NCBI GenBank assembly: GCA_914767885.1
Contig: CAJZBQ010000044.1
Coordinates: 248,001 to 312,000, forward strand
Direction of reading: 5' to 3'
DNA length: 64,000 nt
Source: Blepharisma stoltei
Lineage: Eukaryota; Ciliophora; Heterotrichea; Heterotrichida; Blepharismidae
Position 1 is the stretch's first letter. Each line of letters starts with the position of its first letter. Shown in pieces: positions 1-9,459 of this stretch. Position numbers and translations under genes: made by a program. A model generated the notes under the pieces. That model saw only the letters and a program-made list of their open reading frames with translations. It ran no database searches and had not been told where the DNA came from.

Positions 1-276
1 TATACCCATACTCAATATCAGCGCATTTAATCTCTCTTGCTGCTTGAGTTTTCCGTAATTTGGGATTAATCCAAAATCATTTTCCTCAATATTTGTGTCT
101 GCAGATTTTAGTCCTCTTTTTTGTGCCATATGTTTAATTCTTTTGTCTTTTCGTAAGTTCACAGATAGATTTTCAGCTCTCTTGATAAGTTCATATGAAT
201 CGACTTTCATGAAATAGTTGTTTCTATCTTCTAATCTTCCATAATCGATTTTACCTCCAAAGTTAATATCAGTCAT
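1..276 (-). CDS. importin-alpha-like protein, N-terminal part (runs off the window)
   Basis: An open frame of 92 codons starts with ATG at 276 and runs off the left edge. Residues about 30-55 (ELIKRAENLSVNLRKDKR, then KHMAQKRG) resemble the importin-beta-binding domain of importin alpha, which binds importin beta and keeps the cargo adaptor autoinhibited in nuclear import. The armadillo repeats would lie outside the window. The call rests on this one basic segment, so another basic N-terminus is possible. A foldback element lies 71 bp upstream of the start. Confidence 0.5.
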   Translation of the reverse strand, partial: MTDINFGGKIDYGRLEDRNNYFMKVDSYELIKRAENLSVNLRKDKRIKHMAQKRGLKSADTNIEENDFGLIPNYGKLKQQERLNALILSMGI

Positions 277-346
277 TTTTATTATGAAATTCCAAGATTT
301 TAACCTTTTTAATAATACCCCTATGGAAAGCTATAATTATTTTACA

Positions 347-2233
347 GATTTTCTCGGCTCGTTTGGCTTTTGAGAGATGCGGGGCTGTATATAATATAAG
401 AAGCCAATATATAATTAAAAGAAAAGAGCCAGTGTTTTCACATCAATAAGATATCATTATTTACTATAAGTAACTTATAATAAGAAACAAAAAAACCATT
501 AAATTTGACTGTAAAAATTTTTTTTTTTTATGTCTTAATGAAAAAAGCTTGCTGGTTATATAAACTATGATACTGTTAAGTCTATTAAATAAGCAACTTA
601 TATGTACTGGAAATAAGATCTGACAGTTTCATATAATAGCAAACTGACGTTATACCTTGTTTGCAATTTCATTCTGAATATATTAAAAAATCAATAAACG
701 CTTCTCTTAATAAAAAAATAAATCATTATGTCACTAAATTGGGTTTAAGTCATCTCAGCAAAAAACGAATTTCATCTCTTTTTCTCAAGAGATAACGGTT
801 TATTAGGTGCTGCAAAAACCCGCTTAAAAAGACCGTTATATTTGCGCCAAAATTAATATAATTTCTGCACCAATTTGCGTTACAACACACATCAATATAG
901 TGAAACGATGCTTTATTTTGATCCTTAATTATATTATATTTTATGTCTTATATAAGAGAATTTAATATGATCTTTATATTTCGAAACTATCAGCTCATGA
1001 AAATGTGAAATCGTTTGCTCAGTGAAAAAAGCATTAAACAGAGCTCCTTAAAAAAGAAATTTTATTTTTTTAAGAAAAATAAATTAAAATTTTGTTATTA
1101 AATACTTTTAGAGCAAGCTTTACTTATTTATTACGCTTTTTTGTACAAATAGTAACAATATTTAAGGTAAATCATACTATTTCAGTTCTAAGTGTGCCTC
1201 TTTCAGTGGCTATTAAAGATATTAAAATTATTAAAAAATATATAAAACCGTTTTTCAAGACATATTCTTCAAAATATATCAAAACGATGACCAAAATTTG
1301 CAATATTTTTTGGGTTAATTTCCTAAAAAAAGGTTTTTATAACTTTTTTAATAATTTTAATATCTTTAATAGCCACTGAAAGAGGCACACTTAAAACTGA
1401 GATAAGTAAGGTTTTACCTTAAATATTGTTATTATTTATACAAAAAAGCGTAATAAATAAGCAAAGCTTGCTCTAAAAGTATTTAATAACAAAATTTTAA
1501 TTTATTTTTCTTAAAAAAATAAATTTCTTTTTTAAGGAGCTCTGTTTAATGCTTTTTTCACTGAGCAAACGATTTCACATTTTCATGAGCTGATAGTTTC
1601 GAAATATAAGATCATATTAAATTCTCTTATATAAGACATAAAATATAATATAATTAAGGATCAAAATAAAGCATCGTTTCACTATATTGATGTGTGTTGT
1701 AACGCAAATTGGTGCAGAAATTATATTAATTTTGGCGCAAATATAACGGTCTTTTTAAGCGGGTTTTTTGCAGCACCTAATAAACCGTTATATCTTGAGA
1801 AAAAGAGATGGATTCCGTTTTTTATTTAACTGGCTGAGCTTTGACTTAAAACATAGCAATTCCGTTTTTTATTGAAGCAAGCGTTTATCGAAATTTTTTT
1901 ATTTTCATTAGACTCTCGCAAATTATCTAGACCGTTAGGTTGCATTGATGAATTGCTGGTATCGTCTATTTTGCTTAGTTACTAGGTTTTTTTTATTAAG
2001 GACTCAACTGTTTCCATTTTTGTGGAGATCTAGAATCTTCTATTTTTGTGATATAAAAAAAATTTTTTACTGTCAAATTTAATGGGTTTTTTTGCTCCTT
2101 ATTATGAGTTACCTGAAGGACATAATGTTTTCTTATTGATAAGAGATACTGACTCTTTTCTTTTAATTACATATTGGCTCTTCATTTTATGGACATCCCG
2201 TATCTCTCAAAAGCCAAACGAGCCGATTTTCTC
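347..2233. mobile_element. 1.87-kb foldback (long-TIR) transposable element with 9-bp TSD
   Basis: Element 356-2224 begins GGCTCGTTTGGCTTTTGAGA and ends with its reverse complement. It is flanked by identical 9-bp repeats GATTTTCTC (347-355 and 2225-2233). The imperfect arms (about 356-1256 and 1340-2224) cover almost the whole element around a loop of about 80 bp. No convincing transposase is present; the 95-codon frame at 1092-1379 spans arm and loop and looks incidental. A 9-bp duplication with a GG terminus fits MULE-like or Merlin-like DNA transposons, but superfamily assignment is inference. Confidence 0.85.
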
Positions 2234-2310
2234 ATTTGGTATATTAATTTTTTAAAATTTTGATTAAAGAAAGAAACAGCAATAAAAAAAGCTAATTCAT
2301 AGAAACATTA

Positions 2311-3362
2311 TTACTTACTCCCCCCCCTCCGTGAGTGAACAAAACCATTAGAAAAATCCTTATTTTTTGCCCAAAAACTCACCCTCCGTGGGTGAACAAA
2401 AATTTTTTTAATAGAAAAATTTTTTATGGAAAAAAAATTTGATATATAAATGATAATTAGTATAATGAAATCTAGAGCTAATTCTGTTTAATTTTAAACG
2501 AATTGCTTTTTAAAAACATAAATTTTTTTATAAATTAAATTAATTTTTGCTTTCCAATTTTTGCGAATTAGGGATTTTTTTAAATTTCGAAAAAAAATAT
2601 TTTTTATAAAATTTATATATATAAATTTTTTAAAAAAAAAAAATTAACCCCCTCCGTGAGTGAACAAAATTTTTTGTTCACTCACGGAGGGGGGAGTTAC
2701 GAGATTGGCTATTTTTGATACCAATTGCTATTTGTCTGAATAAAGCATCAACGTTTTCTGCACTTTTTGCTGAAGTTTCAATAAATTCCATCCCATGTTC
2801 ATCAGCAAATTCTTTTGCTTCCTGCTGATTGACTACTCTTGGCTCCTTATCAATCTTATTTCCAACTAAAAACAACAAACAGCCTGGCTCATTATTTTGT
2901 AGTTCTTTCACCCAGTATCCGCAGCTCTCAAAAGATTTATTAATTGTAATATCATAAACAATAGCTGCAGCTCTTGCACCTTGATAATAAATCCTTGTTA
3001 TTGACCTAAATCTTTCTTGTCCAGCTGTATCCCATACGAATAGCGAAACGCTTTCATTATTTCCTATACTATTCATATAAAATTAATTATATTAAAATAC
3101 AAATAAAACCATTTTTTTTATTTTTTAATATAATTTTTGTTTTTTTAATAAGCCATTCTTTATTTTTTATCGGGGATACATCAATTTTGGTTTCTTCGAC
3201 ATTGGCACCAATATTTACGTTCCAAGAATCTTTGAATTCGTGCCTTGTAAATCTATATACTAATGATGATTTTCCTACACCAGAATCTCCGAGAATAACA
3301 ACCTTTGCACTTTCTGGTGGTTTTAAAGGAAGTGGCTTGGGTTTACTGCCTCCACAACCCAT
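2311..3362 (-). CDS. N-myristoylated Rab5/ARA6-like small GTPase (2 IESs)
   Basis: After removing the IESs at 3065-3178 and 2315-2699 the frame is 185 codons plus stop. It has MGCGGSK at the N-terminus (predicted myristoylation and palmitoylation), the P-loop GDSGVGKS, WDTAGQERF, NKID and ETSAK, so all nucleotide-binding motifs of a Rab are present. The C-terminus (NSQSRK) lacks the prenylated cysteines. That combination matches the ARA6 / apicomplexan Rab5b type of endosomal Rab, which is anchored by its N-terminus. The true TAA stop (2311-2313) is reached only after excision of the C-terminal MITE; otherwise the frame runs into the MITE. Confidence 0.88.
2315..2699. mobile_element. MITE/IES copy 1 (CTCCCC-type), TSD TTA
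   Basis: The termini are ACTCCCCCC...CTCCGTGAGTGAAC and its inverse, flanked by TTA on both sides. An internal copy of the terminal motif lies about 50 bp in (slightly changed), and another near the right end forms a 60-bp hairpin with the right terminus. It has no coding capacity. Keeping one TTA joins the last Rab codons to ...CGT AAG TAA, restoring the stop codon. Confidence 0.9.
3065..3178. other. TA-bounded IES in the Rab gene (112 bp removed)
   Basis: An AT-rich segment with a stop codon interrupts the Rab between KIDV and GNNESVSL. Collapsing the terminal TA dinucleotides gives GAT GTA GGA AAT, in frame and matching the beta2-beta3 junction expected for a Rab. It does not match the MITE family. 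Confidence 0.8.
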
Positions 3363-3563
3363 TTATAAATTGGTTGAAAAATTAAAAACATAAAAATCTT
3401 CAATAAAAATAAAGAATTCTGTAAATGTGAATAATTTAATTTTGGTATTTTTTAGTAATGATGGTATTTTTATTAAAAAGATCCAAGGATGCAAAATAGA
3501 AAAGTGAGGTAAATTTGACAGCTCGGCAATATAAAATAATCTGTTTATTTTATAAAATAACTT

Positions 3564-3635
3564 GCATCATTAGTCTAGAGGTTAGGATGGTTGCCTTCCA
3601 AGCAGTCGACCCGGGTTCGAGTCCCGGATGATGCA
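3564..3635 (+). tRNA. tRNA-Gly (anticodon TCC)
   Basis: A 72-nt cloverleaf: acceptor GCATCAT/ATGATGC, anticodon stem GTTGC/GCAGT with loop CTTCCAA (anticodon TCC), and T-arm CCGGG-TTCGAGT-CCCGG. The discriminator A is followed by a T-rich tract (Pol III terminator). There is no intron and no encoded CCA. Confidence 0.93.
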
Positions 3636-3873
3636 TTTTTATTATTTAATTTTTATAAGCTTATTATTAATTTTCCCCCTCTCATTTCTAAATAAAGTCA
3701 ATAAAACTGATACCAATTTATCTTAAGTTTGCATAGATAATTAAAAAATTATTCATTTTGGACTGAAAATAACAAAATTTATTTAATTTTCTGTTTTTAT
3801 TGTTTCCAAGTATTTTTAAGCGTTATTTCATTTAATATATCATTTCTTTACAAGGTTTTGCTAATTTGAAAAT

Positions 3874-6800
3874 ATGCAGGTCACTAAACTTATCCATCAA
3901 GATAAAGAAACTCTATGAGATTACAAATGGCATAAGGCACCACTAGGAGTAATTCACCCAGAGCACACTCCTGTAATCAAAGAAGACCCAACTGGCGACT
4001 TTTCTGATTTAGCTATAACAGCAGTCCCATTAAGGCCGCACGAAAGAAGTCCTCGCCATATCGAGCTTCCAGAGCACCTACAAAAGCTTGACCCTACCAG
4101 TCTCAAAATGTACCCAAAACAGCCTCGTCCTGAGTCAGCAAAATCTTCAAATATCAATAGAAATCCTAGAGATCTGGATTAAAATTAAATTAAGAATCTT
4201 AAAGTCTCCTAGGATTGATGCCTCTGTACGTTTTCTCCCAACGCCAACTCTAAAGTGACTTTTGTGGCCAGTATTTCATCATTATCAAGGACACATTAAG
4301 TCGACACTACCATATTAATTATCCTAGAGATATAGGAAACGAGATGCTAACAGGAATTCCAAAGGCCCAAGAGCAGCGCAAAGCCTTTGCACGGTTATCA
4401 CTAATAGCTGGAAAAGATTTAAAGAATAGCGTTTCTGACATGAAAACAAAAATTCAAAAAAATAAAATTGATGACAATACAAGAAGAAATCAAAAAGAAA
4501 AAATTCGATTTGAAGCCAAAAAAGCAATAGAAATGGTCGATGACGCATTTATTAGCTCAAAAATGACTGATACTGAGTTCAAAAAAGTAAAAGCAGAGCT
4601 TGAACATATTAGGACTGCATATGATGGACAAGTTTGGAAACAAAAAATAATCGCAAATTTCTTATCGTTAAGAATGGGCACTGACTTTGATTTAAAAGAA
4701 TTATCAAGAATGTTCGCAGAGCTTCAGGTTCAGCGTGAAAGAGAAGTCATCACAATTCAGCAGTTTATTCTAAGAATAAAAGAAGTTTCAATACAAAAAA
4801 CAGGCGCCTTTGCCCCTCATGTAAAAATGGAAGATTTAAGCCAAATTATAGGGGGTTATTCATATGAAGCCCAAAAAGTTGAAAGGGACATCCTCATAAA
4901 TTATCTTGAAAAAGTAAAAATCGAGCTTAAAAAGTCCCTTATGGAAAATGAAATAGTAGAAAGCATCCCAATCGCGACTTTAGAAGCAGCTTTAGCTTCA
5001 ATTTTCGCTAAATGGGAACGAGAAAAAGAGTTGATTTGAACTTTCACTCAAGATATAACCAGAGCATTTTGCGAAGAATTTAACCTTACTCCCCCCCTCC
5101 GTGAGTGAACAAAACCATTAGAAAATCGCTATTTTGTGCCCAAAAACCCACCTCCGTGAGTGAACAAAAATTTTTTTAATAGAAAAATTTTTTATGGAAA
5201 AAAAATTTGATATATAAATGATAATTATTATAATGAAATATAGAGCTAAATCTGTTTAATTTTAAACAAATTGATTTTTAAAACATAAATTTTGCAAATT
5301 GAATTAATATTTGCTTTCCAATTTTTGCGAATTAGGATTCTTTTAAATTTCGAAAAAAAAATATTGTTTATAAAATTTATATATAAATGTTTTTATAAAA
5401 AAAAAATTAACCCCCCTCCGTGAGTGAAGTTAGCAATGATGATATTTATTCTGATAAAATGAATAAGAAAAAACAGTTAGAAATTAGAGTAGTCGCTGAG
5501 TTCATTAGCCAATATTTAGATAATCTGCATCTTAGCATTGAAAAAAAAATCAGGGAGCTGGAACAAATAAAATATAAAATCCAATATGGAAAAGAAATGC
5601 CAAAATCCTGAAGTGAAGTCATAAGGGAAGGAAAAGAAAGAAAAATTATTGAGGACAAAGAAGCTTGAATGAAAAAAGAAGAGGAAGAAAAAAGGAAAAA
5701 AATCGAAGAAAGCAAAAATACGAGGTCTAGGACTAGGCCTGCAAGTGCGAAAAATAAATATGACCCAAAGAAAAGTATTGAAGAAGCCAAGAAAAAAGCA
5801 AGGTCAAATGTAGGGAAAAACGCGTCGAAGTTTACAAGTCAACAAGAAGAAGAAAAAAGGAGATTCGAAGACAGTAAATTGTCATCAAGAAATTCTAAAT
5901 TTAGCCAGAGCATTTTGAGTAAGAAAAATCCATTAGATTCTTCAGATTCTTTCAATAAATCAGCAACTGATGAAATGGATGATATCATTTCTGGTTTAAA
6001 TCCTCCTAAGCCTACCACAAATACTTTATTTAGAAGTATGACACAAGCTGAAAGCTCATCAAGGCCTGAAACTAAAGTTAATGAGCAAGAAGGCCAAAAA
6101 TTATCAAATCGCTATGAGGGTTCTAATTTAGCTCGGTCTCAAAGTGACGTTTCTGGAATCAGCAAAACTGGCAAATCTTGGGGAATTCTGAAAAACCGTG
6201 ACCAATCTCTAGAAAGGATTGAAGAAGAAGGCAAAAGTTCTCCAGACACTTTTAATAAAACCAAAGGAAGCACCGAAAACAGTCCTTCTATGAGCAGATT
6301 TAAATTGCATGACAGTCCATTTTCAAGCATTGACCTTTCAATTCCCAAAAAGAAAGTTACAACCGACAGAGAAGCTTTATATGAGAGCATTTCTCAGCTT
6401 GACTACGGCCGAGATATTTTTAAGCCCATCACCAGATCTGAGCTTATAAAATCAGGAAAAACTGAATATACTCCTTATTTAGACTCCGATGGGTCTGTTT
6501 TCGATCCTAATGAAAGATTTGGTAAAGATGTCCCAATCGAGCCAGAAAAGCCATTAATTGACCCACGATATGTAGAAGGGCTCGCTAAAAGTGCCCCACA
6601 GCCTGACGAAAACTGATTTATTACTTCTCATCACCTTAGATCTGTCACAAATCACCCGCTTTCCATTAATGATGATCCAGATTACTATAAATATCAATTA
6701 GAAAATCAATACATAAAATCATCCTCTACAAATTATAATGGAGACCTAAGGGAAAACGCAATAGGACAACTAGAACAAACTTTAGCTGATCTTAAATGTG

Positions 6801-7219
6801 AGTTAAATGAAAGAAAGCGCCGGGCATATGTAGACTCAATTAAATTGGAGGAAAAACCATTAGGCTGGGTCGCAAAAGCAGCTGAAAATGTCTCGTATGG
6901 CTTCACAAATATCGAAAAAGACGCTCTTGTATACAATACTTATGAGTCTATTCTGAGAGAGCTTCGACAAAGGGAGAAAGACCTGCTTAACGTCCGGAGA
7001 GCTGAAGCTTATGACATTCATCGACCTCCTCAAGAGAAATGGTATGAAATAAAATCTGCGGAGTTCGCATCTGAGATGCATAGGCACCGAATGTCACTTA
7101 AGCCAAACGATGAAAATCGTAAGTTCTTAAATACATTGATAATACCAGACCTTTATAGGCTAAGTAGCTTTATTGAGTGTCTGGATCTTTATTTTAAATC
7201 AATTTTTGAATTATTTTAA
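3874..7219 (+). CDS. large coiled-coil, Ser/Lys-rich protein (about 947 aa), function unknown
   Basis: ATG at 3874 opens a frame that is rejoined across two inserts. Removing 4167-4326 (one TA kept) gives ...RNPRDIGNEM, and removing MITE 5086-5432 (one TTA kept) gives ...EEFNLSNDDI. Together they make one frame to TAA at 7219. TGA is read as Trp at several places (for example after PKS near 5610 and after DEN near 6616). The product is charged and helical, with coiled-coil stretches (about residues 150-330 and 370-450), a low-complexity Ser/Lys middle and a more ordered C-terminus. A cytoskeletal or ciliary role is only a guess. Confidence 0.72.
4163..4331 (-). mobile_element. insert E1: short retro-type insertion with 11-bp TSD
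   Basis: ATCCTAGAGAT occurs at 4163-4173 and 4321-4331 around a 147-bp body. Read on the minus strand, the body starts AATTAATATGG and ends in TTAA-rich sequence, the same layout as the larger inserts E2-E7. The duplication contains TA, and excision between the two TAs restores the coding frame. Confidence 0.72.
5086..5432. mobile_element. MITE/IES copy 2 with truncated right end, TSD TTA
   Basis: The left end is TTACTCCCCCCCTCCGTGAG. The body follows copy 1 closely, but the 3' hairpin is cut short after the internal CTCCGTGAGTGA, followed directly by AGTTA. TTA is present on both sides (5086-5088, 5430-5432). Collapsing them gives GAA TTT AAC CTT AGC AAT in frame, so excision evidently tolerates loss of the terminal inverted repeat. 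Confidence 0.87.
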
Positions 7220-7368
7220 TAAATAAAAAAGAATTAAAAAAGCGGGCTTATATTATAATTTTTTAAAAAATTATCATTTTACCTGAAATTATAAAACAAT
7301 AAATCTCAAAAAGGGCCGATTTACTATATTAATCCTTTATCTAAATTTCAATGGTCCATTAAAATTAA

Positions 7369-8246
7369 ATGACTGAAGCAACAGTAACAACTCAAGCCTT
7401 CTTTGGGTTTATGGGAGTATCCAGCGCTCTAGTCTTCGCTAACTTAGGAGCAGCCTACGGGACAGCCAAAAGTGGTGTCGGAATCTCATCAATGGGTGTA
7501 ATCAAGCCAGAACTCATCATGAAGTCAATTATTCCAGTAGTCATGGCTGGTGTCTTGGGGATTTATGGGCTTATCGTTGCAGTCATCTTGCTACTTACTT
7601 AACTATTTAGTTTTAACGTGTTATCCTTCTTCACAAAGTGCAATATAAAGTCCGCTCTTTTAACTCCGAATTATGACTTCTCTGTGCTACTCTTTTCATT
7701 CAAAACTATGAAATATTCCATCAAAGATCCATCACCGAGCCCAGCCAAAAAGCTTCTCGGATTGCCATGCTTTGCTTGGTAATTTGACTCTTACGCATAT
7801 TCTGTCTTAGAATCTCTCTCTTCAGGAGTGCCAAACACCGAAAACCCTATCTAAGGGCCAAACCCCCCACACTAACATTAGGATTTTTCTGGCATATCTG
7901 AATAAAGGACCACAGGGAAAATTAGCTCCATAATAATAAAATTGTCTAAATATGGATAAATTCTCTTCTTTCGATGATACCATTTTATTATTATGCAGTC
8001 ATCTTGGTACAGAAGATCAATGACAATGATTATAGTTTCTATGATGGATACAAACACTTAGCCTCTGGACTTTGTTGTGGACTCAGCTCTCTGGCAGCTG
8101 GAATGGCAATCGGCATAGTGGGAGACGCAGGAGTCAGGGCAAACGCACAGCAAGACAAGATATTCGTAGGCATGATTCTGATACTCATCTTTGCAGAAGC
8201 CTTGGGTCTATACGGCTTGATTATAGCTCTAATCTTATCGCAGTAA
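7369..8246 (+). CDS. V-type H+-ATPase proteolipid subunit c
   Basis: Exclusion of insert E2 gives 153 codons, a typical length for the c-ring subunit of the vacuolar proton pump. Four hydrophobic helices are present, with the glycine-rich pattern [19 protein letters not shown] in the first half and the proton-carrying Glu in [11 protein letters not shown] near the C-terminus. Helix 2 is cut by the insert right after GLIVAVIL. Downstream, [11 protein letters not shown] continues the family pattern. No other intron is seen. Confidence 0.93.
7578..8006 (-). mobile_element. insert E2: 403-bp retro-type insertion with 13-bp TSD
   Basis: TGCAGTCATCTTG flanks the insert at 7578-7590 and 7994-8006. 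Read on the minus strand the body begins ATAATAATAAAATGG and ends in a TAA-rich segment. It shares blocks with E6 (GCGTAAGAGTCAA, GGAGTTAAAAG). A TA immediately after each duplication (7592, 8008) would allow TA-based excision that keeps the V-ATPase frame (ATC TTG CTA CAG). Confidence 0.82.
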
Positions 8247-8617
8247 TAGCAATTATGAGTTAGAATATAAACATTAAATTAAGCATCAAATGAAGAACAT
8301 TTCTGTGATAATTGGCATGAATTGTATAAGTTTTAACTATAAACAGTTCAGCAAATACCTGGGGAAGCAAATAAACTAATTGTTGTTTAAATAGCTATTT
8401 CATTATATTATTTTTAATTTTTGGGTCAGAAGATTTTGCGTAAGCTATTTTTTGTTATCTAAATGTTTTCCATAAATAAATCTATTTCAGAACAATTTTC
8501 ATTAAAAACTATTATAAAATGATAAATTCCCCCATAATCAGTAGAACTATTATCTAATTCTATAACGAATACCTATTTCTCACACAAAACGACTCCAATT
8601 ATAACCAAACATTTAAG
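8247..8617. other. intergenic, nothing recognised
   Basis: An AT-rich spacer between the V-ATPase gene and the convergent gene at 8618-9202. I see no ORF, repeat terminus or RNA gene. Confidence 0.6.
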
Positions 8618-9202
8618 TTAAAACATTGTTGAATATTCAGGGTATTCCTGCGCATACTGATCTATTGGTTCTGGATAATAATTTTCTTGAATAAAAATTG
8701 GCCTATCTGTATCCTCCTCACTTTTTCTTTCCATTGTCAGTTTTCCAGTAGTCGCAGGCTCCTGAATATTTTCGCTAACCACATCTTTTTCTTCTTCCTG
8801 CATTTCTTCAACCTCAAACTCGTCAAACTCTTCTTCAATTTTCGCATTTCTCGCTTGTGCTCTTCTATAAACGACTAAAAGTGCAAACGCCAGTGCCAAC
8901 ATTGCTATACCTTTGAGTATCATTGGCAATTGTGAAGGTTGCTTCCATAAGAGCTCCATTAGCTGCTCATTATTTATGTGATGGGAAAGTCCTGATGCAT
9001 TTAATGCAGTTCCAAAGGTACTTGAGCCTAAGTGCCTTAAAAATTTCCAGGAATATTTGATTATTAGTTTTGAAAATTCCAGAACAGGAATACTTGAATA
9101 CAGGATTTGTACAACTCGACTGAGGCCTTCCATAAATGAATGAACGTCGACTGCAAAGTTATTAGGCTGATTAGGTTGTGGTTGGTTTGTTTGTGGTCTC
9201 AT
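8618..9202 (-). CDS. membrane protein of 194 aa, weakly peroxin-13-like
   Basis: A single exon with a Pro/Gln/Asn-rich start. An amphipathic region follows (SFMEGLSRVVQILYSSIPVLEFSK). Then comes one clear membrane helix (residues about 100-116, ILKGIAMLALAFALLVVY), a basic stop-transfer YRRAQAR and an acidic tail rich in Glu. The N-terminal half resembles the membrane-proximal part of peroxisomal PEX13, but there is no SH3 domain, so the assignment is uncertain. Confidence 0.6.
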   Translation of the reverse strand: MRPQTNQPQPNQPNNFAVDVHSFMEGLSRVVQILYSSIPVLEFSKLIIKYSWKFLRHLGSSTFGTALNASGLSHHINNEQLMELLWKQPSQLPMILKGIAMLALAFALLVVYRRAQARNAKIEEEFDEFEVEEMQEEEKDVVSENIQEPATTGKLTMERKSEEDTDRPIFIQENYYPEPIDQYAQEYPEYSTMF

Positions 9203-9459
9203 ATATACTTAAAAGCGATGAATAGCATTTTTTAGATTTACAAAAGCAAATTAGATCGTGACTTTGCTGAGCTATTCATAGTAATTAAGCATATCTCGTA
9301 TTGTACATACCGTAGTTCATTTCTTTTTATTATAATGTCATCAAATTTTTAAACTTTTTTTGATGAGATTGAATATTTTTTTATAAATAATAAAAATAAT
9401 GATGGGGATCATATATTGTATATAAATAAGCAATAAATTTACTAAATCAATGAAGAATT

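Noticed and set aside
1092-1379. 95-codon frame
   Set aside because: It lies within the loop and arms of the foldback element; composition (Phe/Asn/Ile/Lys) is that of AT-rich DNA.
3187-3393. Plus-strand frame opposite the Rab gene
   Set aside because: Shadow of the coding strand; no protein-like pattern, whereas the minus strand has all Rab motifs.
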